Of a stretch of DNA of 64,000 bases, positions 58,934 through 64,000 are shown piece after piece. Both the position numbers and the translations under genes were made by a program. Within the stretch, counting starts at the first letter, position 1. Each line of letters starts with the position of its first letter. The notes beneath the pieces are model-generated. The model was not told where the DNA came from and ran no database searches. It saw nothing but the letters and a program-made list of their open reading frames with translations. Source of the DNA: Paractinoplanes deccanensis. Its GTDB lineage: Bacteria > Actinomycetota > Actinomycetes > Mycobacteriales > Micromonosporaceae. Location: the NCBI RefSeq assembly GCF_016862115.1, contig NZ_BOMI01000021.1, positions 1 through 64,000 on the forward strand, given 5' to 3'.

Positions 58934-60120
58934 CCGAACGCCCCCGCGGCGCGCAGCGCGGCGACCCCCTCGCCGGAGAGCCCCAGCAGCGTGCGCAGCA
59001 GCGGGCCGGTGTCGGCGCCGAGAGCGGGCGCCGCCGTGTCCGCCGGCCGCGCGTCGCCGACCCGCACCGCGGTCGCCGGCAACCGCAGCCGGCCCCAGTG
59101 CGGGTGGGGCAGATCGACCAGCATGTCGCGGGCGGCGCAGTACGGATCCTCCAGCGCCTCGGCCACGGTCCGCACCGGCGAACAGGGGACGCCGTGCTCC
59201 TTCAGGACCTTCACCCAATGTGCGGTCTCGGCCGTGGCGAACACATCGTCGAGCGCCGCCATCAGGTCGTCACGGTGGCGCAGGCGTGCCTCCATGTCGC
59301 GGTACCGCTCGTCCTCGGCCAGGCCGGGCCGGCCCACCGCAACGGTCAGCCGGCGCCAGAAGTGCTCCTTGGCGCAGGCGACGACGAGCCAGCCGTCGGC
59401 GGTGGGAAAGGCGCCGAAGGGAATCACGGACGGATGCGACGAGTGCCGCGTCGGCAGGGCCGGCACGTCGCCGTTGAGATGCCAGGCGGCCGGGTAGGTC
59501 AGCATGGAGACCGCCGCGTCGTACAGGCTCAGATCGCAGTCGCAGCCCCGGCCGGTGCGCCGGGCGGCGTGCACCGCCGCGGTCAGCGACAACGCGGCGA
59601 CCAGGCCGCCGATGTAGTCGACCAGCGAGAGCCCCGACTTGGCCGGCGGGCCGTCCGGCTCACCGGTGAGGTGCATCCAGCCGGTCTCGGCCTGCAGGAC
59701 GTAGTCGTACCCGGGCTCCGCCTCCCGGCTGCCCCGGCCGAAGGCGGACAGGTTGGCGCAGACGATCCTCGGGTTGTGCGCGGCCAGGTCGGCGTAGCAC
59801 AGCCCGAGCTTGCCCGGGACGTCGGCGCGCAGGTTGCTGAAGACCACGTCGCTGACCGCCACCAGCCGGGCGAAGACCGCGCGGCCGCTGTCGTTGGCCA
59901 GGTCCAGCGCGATGCTGCGCTTGCCGCGGTTGAAGGTCTGGAAGAACACGCTGTCGCCCTCGGTGCGCATCGGCGCGATCCGCCGGGAGATCTCCCCGCC
60001 GGTGGCCGGGTCCTCGATCTTGATCACCTCGGCGCCGAGGTCCACCAGGTGCAGCGTGCCGAACGGGCCGGCGCCGTACTGTTCGATGGCGAGGATCCGG
60101 ATGTCCTCGAGCGGTTTCAT
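58930..60120 (-). CDS. Class III (CaiB/BaiF) CoA-transferase
   Basis: 396 residues. N-terminal PLEDIRILAIEQYGAGPFGT and VDLGAEVIKIEDPATGGEIS; DVVFSNLRADVPGKLGLCYA; the catalytic Asp lies in EPGYDYVLQAETG; C-terminal EHGVPCSPVRTVAEALEDPY. The family moves CoA between acids. The ATG at 60120 overlaps the stop of the methylaspartate ammonia-lyase (ATGA), so the two are co-translated. The natural acceptor is therefore mesaconate, giving mesaconyl-CoA. Related enzymes do this in the methylaspartate and 3-hydroxypropionate cycles. Donor is unknown. Confidence 0.87.
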   Translation of the reverse strand: MKPLEDIRILAIEQYGAGPFGTLHLVDLGAEVIKIEDPATGGEISRRIAPMRTEGDSVFFQTFNRGKRSIALDLANDSGRAVFARLVAVSDVVFSNLRADVPGKLGLCYADLAAHNPRIVCANLSAFGRGSREAEPGYDYVLQAETGWMHLTGEPDGPPAKSGLSLVDYIGGLVAALSLTAAVHAARRTGRGCDCDLSLYDAAVSMLTYPAAWHLNGDVPALPTRHSSHPSVIPFGAFPTADGWLVVACAKEHFWRRLTVAVGRPGLAEDERYRDMEARLRHRDDLMAALDDVFATAETAHWVKVLKEHGVPCSPVRTVAEALEDPYCAARDMLVDLPHPHWGRLRLPATAVRVGDARPADTAAPALGADTGPLLRTLLGLSGEGVAALRAAGAFG

Positions 60121-61361
60121 GCGCCCTCCAGCTGAGCGATCGGGGCCGGCGCGACCTGGGCCAGCGCCAGCCGCATCTCGTTGCGGACGATCGACAGGCC
60201 CTCGTCGACGCCCATGCCGGGCTTGGCGAGGACCAGCTCCGCGCCGCAGGCCAGCGCCACCTGGGCGCACACCTGCGCGGAGCCGGCGGTCTCGTTGCTG
60301 GAGCCGCCGCAGTAGCCGGCCACCCCGTGCCGCCGGCAGGCGAGCAGCGCCTCGACCGTCCGGTCGAGGCCGCCCAGGTCCGGTGTCTTCACGTGGATCA
60401 TGTCGACGCAGCCCGCGGCGGCGAACGCCAGTACGTCGGGCAGCGTGTTGCACCACTCGTCGGCGACCAGCTCCACCCGGCCGCGCAGCGACCGCCGCAG
60501 GGCGGCCAGCGTCTCGATCTGCCGGTCGCGGTCGCCGGCGTCCACGGGATGCTCGACGCGCAGGCGGTACGGCGCCGCGGCGGCCGCGAGGGTGAGCAGG
60601 TACCTGGCGACGCGATCCACTGTGCCGAACGCCTCGCCCACCGTGCCGTACACGTCGAAGTGCAGGACCGGGCGGTACGGCCCGGCCGGCCCGGCCAGCT
60701 CGGTTATCCGGCCGCTGAGCCAGCGCACCAGGTCCAGCAGCTTCTCGCCGCGCCGTCCGAGGCAGGCGTCGACGTTGTTCACCAGACCGTGCGGCAGCGC
60801 GTCCGCCCGCTTGAGGATCATCCGGTCGGCCGCCGCCCGGGGCGTCTCGCCGCTCTGCGCGAGCACCGGAACCGTACGCGACGGCACCGGCAGACCCCAC
60901 TCGTCGACGATCACCCCGGCGATCGGCCTGCGCCGCGCCGACGCCACCGCGCGCACCAGGGCCTGGCTCGCGCCGTAGGCCAGCCAGGGCGGCAGGGCGA
61001 GGGCGGCGAGCACTTCGCTGAGCCCACGAAAGCTCGCCACCTCCCGCCCCACCAGCGCCGGGCGCAGCACGGTGCCGACGAGCCGGGCGCCGTCCACCGC
61101 CGACATCGGCGCAGCCCGCCCCGCCACCCCCGAATACTGCACCCCGGCGCAGTCACCGGTGAGAACGACGCCGTCGTCCAACCGGACGAGGACGGTCAGC
61201 GCCTGGCCCGGCTCGCGGATCTCCCGGAAACCGGGAGTCAGGGGACGGCCCCGGTAGCGGAAGCCGTCGCGCCGGGCGCCGGCCCGGACAGCCGCCTGGT
61301 CGTCGACGAAGTAGGCGGCCTCGGTGGCGACGGACGTGACGTCCCAGATTCGTGGTGGCAC
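60117..61361 (-). CDS. mal: 3-Methylaspartate ammonia-lyase
   Basis: 414 residues from the GTG at 61361, the same length as clostridial MAL (enolase superfamily). It deaminates (2S,3S)-3-methylaspartate to mesaconate. Catalytic and metal residues align: H191 (LPHGLVNN), D236 (LHFDVYGTVG), E270 (VEHPVD), D301 (ADEWCN) and K325 (HVKTPDLGG). The Gln before the lysine in MAL is His323 here, and the GTCNET loop is GSSNET. An ATG at 61595 would add 78 unrelated residues. It is coupled to the CoA-transferase and divergent from the KASIII-like gene across 181 bp. Confidence 0.88.
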   Translation of the reverse strand: MPPRIWDVTSVATEAAYFVDDQAAVRAGARRDGFRYRGRPLTPGFREIREPGQALTVLVRLDDGVVLTGDCAGVQYSGVAGRAAPMSAVDGARLVGTVLRPALVGREVASFRGLSEVLAALALPPWLAYGASQALVRAVASARRRPIAGVIVDEWGLPVPSRTVPVLAQSGETPRAAADRMILKRADALPHGLVNNVDACLGRRGEKLLDLVRWLSGRITELAGPAGPYRPVLHFDVYGTVGEAFGTVDRVARYLLTLAAAAAPYRLRVEHPVDAGDRDRQIETLAALRRSLRGRVELVADEWCNTLPDVLAFAAAGCVDMIHVKTPDLGGLDRTVEALLACRRHGVAGYCGGSSNETAGSAQVCAQVALACGAELVLAKPGMGVDEGLSIVRNEMRLALAQVAPAPIAQLEGA

Positions 61362-61542
61362 AAGACATCCCCGTCGAGCGATCCGGCAAGCGTCTGGACA
61401 CCGGACAGAGCCGCGCCGGCGTGGCCCGGATACACGGCGCGGAACCGCGGACGGGCGGGTGTACTCGCCGCCGCCGGCGGGAGGTCTGTACCGGTGAGCC
61501 GCAGACGTTTCGGCGCGGCGCGAGCAGCGAGGAGTCCCGACC

Positions 61543-62583
61543 ATGCGATTCGACGGCGGCCTGGGCGTCAAGGCGGTCAGCACCTGGATCCCCACGACGA
61601 CCGAGAAGGCGGCGGACGTGGCCCGCGCGGGCCGGATCGATCAGGAGACCGTGGAGCGGCTGGGCGTCCACGAGCTTCCGGTCTCCGGCCGGCTGGCGCC
61701 GCCCGAGATGGCGGTGCGGGCGGCCCGGAAGGCGCTGGCGCGGGCCGGCTGGGAGCCGGAGCGGGTCGGCATGCTGGTCCACGCGTGGGTGTACCACCAG
61801 GGCTACGACAAGTGGGCCGCGCCGCACTACATCGCCAACCAGCTGGGCCTGCGGCCGGAGGCGCTGCCGGTCGGAATCCACGAGCTCTGCAACGGGGGGA
61901 CGACCGCGCTCTACATGGCGGCCGCCAATCTCGTCGCGGACGAGCGGCTGCCGGGGGCGCTCGTCACCACGGCGGACCGGTACGGCGCACCGGTCTGGGA
62001 TCGCTGGCTGACCCACACCGACATCGGCTACGGCGACGGGGCCACCGCGGCTCTGTTGCATCGGCGCGACGGCAGCGACGACGCCTTGGTGCTGTTGTCG
62101 CTGACCCATTCCTCGGCGAGCCTGCTGGAGGGTCTGGAGCGGGGCGACGCCGCGTTCACCCGGGCGCCCCTGGCCGGCCGGGACAACCTGAACAGCGGGG
62201 TGCAGCGCCGGCAGTTCTACGACAGGTACGGCAAGGAGAGCCTCGGTGAGGCAGCCCGCCGCAACGTCCGCGCCACCCTGGAGCAGGCCCTGGACGAGGC
62301 CGGCCTGGCCGCCGACGACCCGCGCATCCGCTACGTCCTGGTGCCGCGGGTGAGCCCCCGGCTGACCGAGCTGATGTACGCCGGCGTGGTGGCGAGCGAT
62401 CTGAAGGCCGAGCTGGTCTGGCTCGGCGCGCACACCGGGCATCTCGGCGCGGGCGACATGCCGGCCAACATGGCCGATCTGGTGGAGCGGCGGATGCTCC
62501 GGCCGGGCGAGTTCGCCGTCGTCGCGGGCGCGGGCGGCGGTTTCACCTGGGCGACCGCGATCGTCCAGGCCCCCGGGCGGTGA
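61543..62583 (+). CDS. KASIII-like ketosynthase/acyltransferase
   Basis: 346 residues of the FabH/KASIII fold. The nucleophile is Cys116 in HELCNGGTTALYMAAANLVA, and GDGATAALLHR is the usual midpoint motif. The FabH histidine motif PHQAN reads PRVSP (about residues 268-272), and the GN(T) asparagine region reads HTGHLGAGD with His300. The Cys-His-Asn triad is therefore altered, as in KASIII relatives that load acyl groups or form esters rather than condense with malonyl-ACP. ATG at 61543. It is divergent from MAL. By context it uses mesaconyl-CoA or a reduced form. Confidence 0.83.
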   Translation: MRFDGGLGVKAVSTWIPTTTEKAADVARAGRIDQETVERLGVHELPVSGRLAPPEMAVRAARKALARAGWEPERVGMLVHAWVYHQGYDKWAAPHYIANQLGLRPEALPVGIHELCNGGTTALYMAAANLVADERLPGALVTTADRYGAPVWDRWLTHTDIGYGDGATAALLHRRDGSDDALVLLSLTHSSASLLEGLERGDAAFTRAPLAGRDNLNSGVQRRQFYDRYGKESLGEAARRNVRATLEQALDEAGLAADDPRIRYVLVPRVSPRLTELMYAGVVASDLKAELVWLGAHTGHLGAGDMPANMADLVERRMLRPGEFAVVAGAGGGFTWATAIVQAPGR

Positions 62584-62588
62584 CCCGC

Positions 62589-64000
62589 TCAGTCGGCCGC
62601 GATGGTCGAGGCCAGGGTGCTCAGCGCGATGCGGTCCCGGTGCCCGGTCTTGGTGATCAGGCTGGCGACATGCTTCTCGACGGTACGGGGTGACAGGTGC
62701 AGCCGGCCGGCGATCTCCCGGTTGCCGAGCCGGTTCGCGAGCAGGAGCAGGACCTCGTACTCCCGGACGGTGACGCCGGCGCCGCGCAGCTCCGGCGGTA
62801 TGCGCCCCACGCCGTCACGCCGCTGGGCGACCGGGGCGCCGGCCCGCCGCAGCAGCGCCCGGCACGCGCCGGCGATCGCGGGGACGCCCTCGGCGTGGAA
62901 GTGCTCCTCGGCGCGGCGTAGCCACGGCACCGGCGTCCCCCACCCGTCGGCGAGCGCCGCCTCACCGACCAGGCGCAGTCCCAGGTGGCGGCTCATCGGG
63001 TAGGGCTCGGCGACCCGCATCGCCTCGGCGACGAGCGACGCCGCGTCGGCGGGCCTGCCGGAGCGGCCGGTCAGGACGGCCCGGGCCAGCAGCGCGAACT
63101 GCCGGTTCCACCGCAGCTCGCTGGTCGGCTCCGCGCTGACCGCCTGGCATTCCGCCCGGTCCAGGTCGCCGGAGACGGCCCGCAGCAGCAGGTCGAGGCC
63201 CTGCCGGCCGGACAGGTAGAAGATGTTCGGGGTCTCGTCCTCGGCGGCGAGCGCCCGGTCCAGGTCCTTGCGCGCCTGAGCCCTGTTCTCCTCCAGGAGC
63301 GCGCAGAACGCCCGGGCCAGGCCGTGGATCCGCGGCGTGTGCTGGCGGGGGTCGCCGTCCCAGCCGCGGAACTCCGCCAGCGCGGCGTTCATCGCCCGCC
63401 GCCGTCCCCGGTGCGCGGCCAGGACGATGCGGAGCAGCAGCACGTAGTGCACGGTCTCCAGCAGCTTCAGCCGGCCGGCGGCGGCCAGGACCTGGCCGCT
63501 CAGCGTTTCGGCGGTGGCGACGTCACCGCGCAGGACGGCCTGCAGGGCGATGCTCGCCTCGGCCTGGTAGCCGGCGTTCACCGCGCCGACCCGCAGCGCC
63601 TCCTGCCGGGCCTGCTCCAGCCGGCGCAGGCTGCCGTCGCGCAGCGCGTCGTCGTTGCCGAGCCGGACCAGGGCGTGGATCTCCCAGATCGGCAGGTGGT
63701 ACTGGACGGCGATCGAGCGGGACCGCTCCAGGCAGGCGGTCGCCTCGGCCAGGTCCTTGCGCCGGGTGATGGCACCCAGCAACTGCCACGCCTGGCAGGC
63801 GACGACCGGCAACGGCGCCGCCTCCGCCACCGGCGCCGCGCGGCGGGCCATCTCCTCGGCGTCGCGCAACTGGTCCGGCCCGGGCAGGTCCAGCATCAGG
63901 TGGGCGGCGATCACGTCGAGGGGCGCGAGCTGTTCGGCGGTGGCGCCGGGGCCGAGCAGCGTCCGCGCGATGCCGACCTGGGCCAGTCCCTCCGCCGAGC
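62589..64000 (-). CDS. LuxR-family large regulator (partial, 5' end beyond window)
   Basis: The C-terminal 470 residues are present. The last 60 form a LuxR HTH (GVTVREYEVLLLLANRLGNR then EIAGRLHLSPRTVEKHVASL). Upstream is a long helical, TPR-like region typical of LAL/MalT regulators. The frame is open to the edge, so the ATPase domain lies outside the window. It is convergent with the KASIII-like gene, 5 bp between stops. It is plausibly the pathway-specific activator of the mesaconate cluster, which suggests more cluster genes beyond 64 kb. Confidence 0.83.
   Translation of the reverse strand, partial: SAEGLAQVGIARTLLGPGATAEQLAPLDVIAAHLMLDLPGPDQLRDAEEMARRAAPVAEAAPLPVVACQAWQLLGAITRRKDLAEATACLERSRSIAVQYHLPIWEIHALVRLGNDDALRDGSLRRLEQARQEALRVGAVNAGYQAEASIALQAVLRGDVATAETLSGQVLAAAGRLKLLETVHYVLLLRIVLAAHRGRRRAMNAALAEFRGWDGDPRQHTPRIHGLARAFCALLEENRAQARKDLDRALAAEDETPNIFYLSGRQGLDLLLRAVSGDLDRAECQAVSAEPTSELRWNRQFALLARAVLTGRSGRPADAASLVAEAMRVAEPYPMSRHLGLRLVGEAALADGWGTPVPWLRRAEEHFHAEGVPAIAGACRALLRRAGAPVAQRRDGVGRIPPELRGAGVTVREYEVLLLLANRLGNREIAGRLHLSPRTVEKHVASLITKTGHRDRIALSTLASTIAAD

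Noticed and set aside
57219..61361. Interpretation of mutase plus MAL as glutamate fermentation or the methylaspartate cycle
   Set aside because: No citramalate lyase, mesaconyl-CoA hydratase or mutase-activating MutL gene is present. A KASIII-like gene and LuxR regulator point elsewhere. Not fully excluded, because the window ends.
1..64000. tRNA, rRNA, riboswitch, integrase, transposase or attachment-site signals
   Set aside because: None could be recognised by reading. A covariance-model scan would be needed to exclude small structured RNAs.

Overview
The window is very GC-rich, uses many GTG starts, and is dense with LacI, TetR, LuxR and LysR regulators, secreted glycosidases and secondary-metabolism-type enzymes. 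This points to a filamentous actinobacterium. Family-level placement (Micromonosporaceae, Actinoplanes-like) is only an inference from gene style. I see no rRNA or tRNA genes, CRISPR arrays, transposases or integrases.

Layout. 1-8 kb: two divergent LuxR-type ATPase regulators, an FAD-linked oxidase, and a LacI repressor coupled to an arabinose/fucose-isomerase-like enzyme. 8-15 kb: regulator/exporter pairs (TetR-MFS, GntR-alpha/beta hydrolase, LysR-EamA, ArsR-MFS), with the EamA and MFS genes running 459 bp into one another. 15-20 kb: a secreted protein, a membrane protein built from eight 26-residue repeats, and a UbiB/ABC1 kinase-like protein. 20-30 kb: two paralogous LacI repressors beside a rhamnoside-type locus (two ABC permeases, a solute-binding lipoprotein, a secreted GH78 alpha-L-rhamnosidase), with a gutted second rhamnosidase and a gutted carboxylesterase. 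30-33 kb: a CGNR protein and a LacI gene sharing a 33-bp perfect palindrome, a UbiA prenyltransferase and a hydrolase remnant. 33-39 kb: a LysR gene divergent from a tight five-gene aromatic ring-cleavage-type operon, then a luciferase-like oxidoreductase. 39-41 kb: a class A beta-lactamase lipoprotein whose leader region holds three kinds of tandem repeat. 41-48 kb: four TetR regulators with an ABM monooxygenase, an alcohol dehydrogenase, an SDR reductase, an EmrB-type exporter and a deletion scar joining MBL and CGNR remnants. 48-52 kb: glutamate decarboxylase divergent from a pyridoxal kinase, then an unrecognised 523-residue protein. 52-56 kb: a secreted GH35 beta-galactosidase behind two palindromic operators and a small exported peptide.

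56-64 kb is the most interesting part. It encodes a glutamate mutase (small cobalamin subunit and large subunit), a 3-methylaspartate ammonia-lyase, a class III CoA-transferase, a KASIII-like enzyme with altered catalytic residues, a quinone-oxidoreductase-type reductase and a large LuxR regulator cut by the window edge. Together they predict glutamate to 3-methylaspartate to mesaconate to mesaconyl-CoA, delivered to a KASIII-like acyltransferase or ketosynthase. This looks like acyl-unit supply for a natural product rather than glutamate catabolism.

A second theme is gene erosion by internal deletion: near 13.26, 23.95, 29.16 and 46.24 kb, recognisable gene pieces are joined with the intervening sequence missing.
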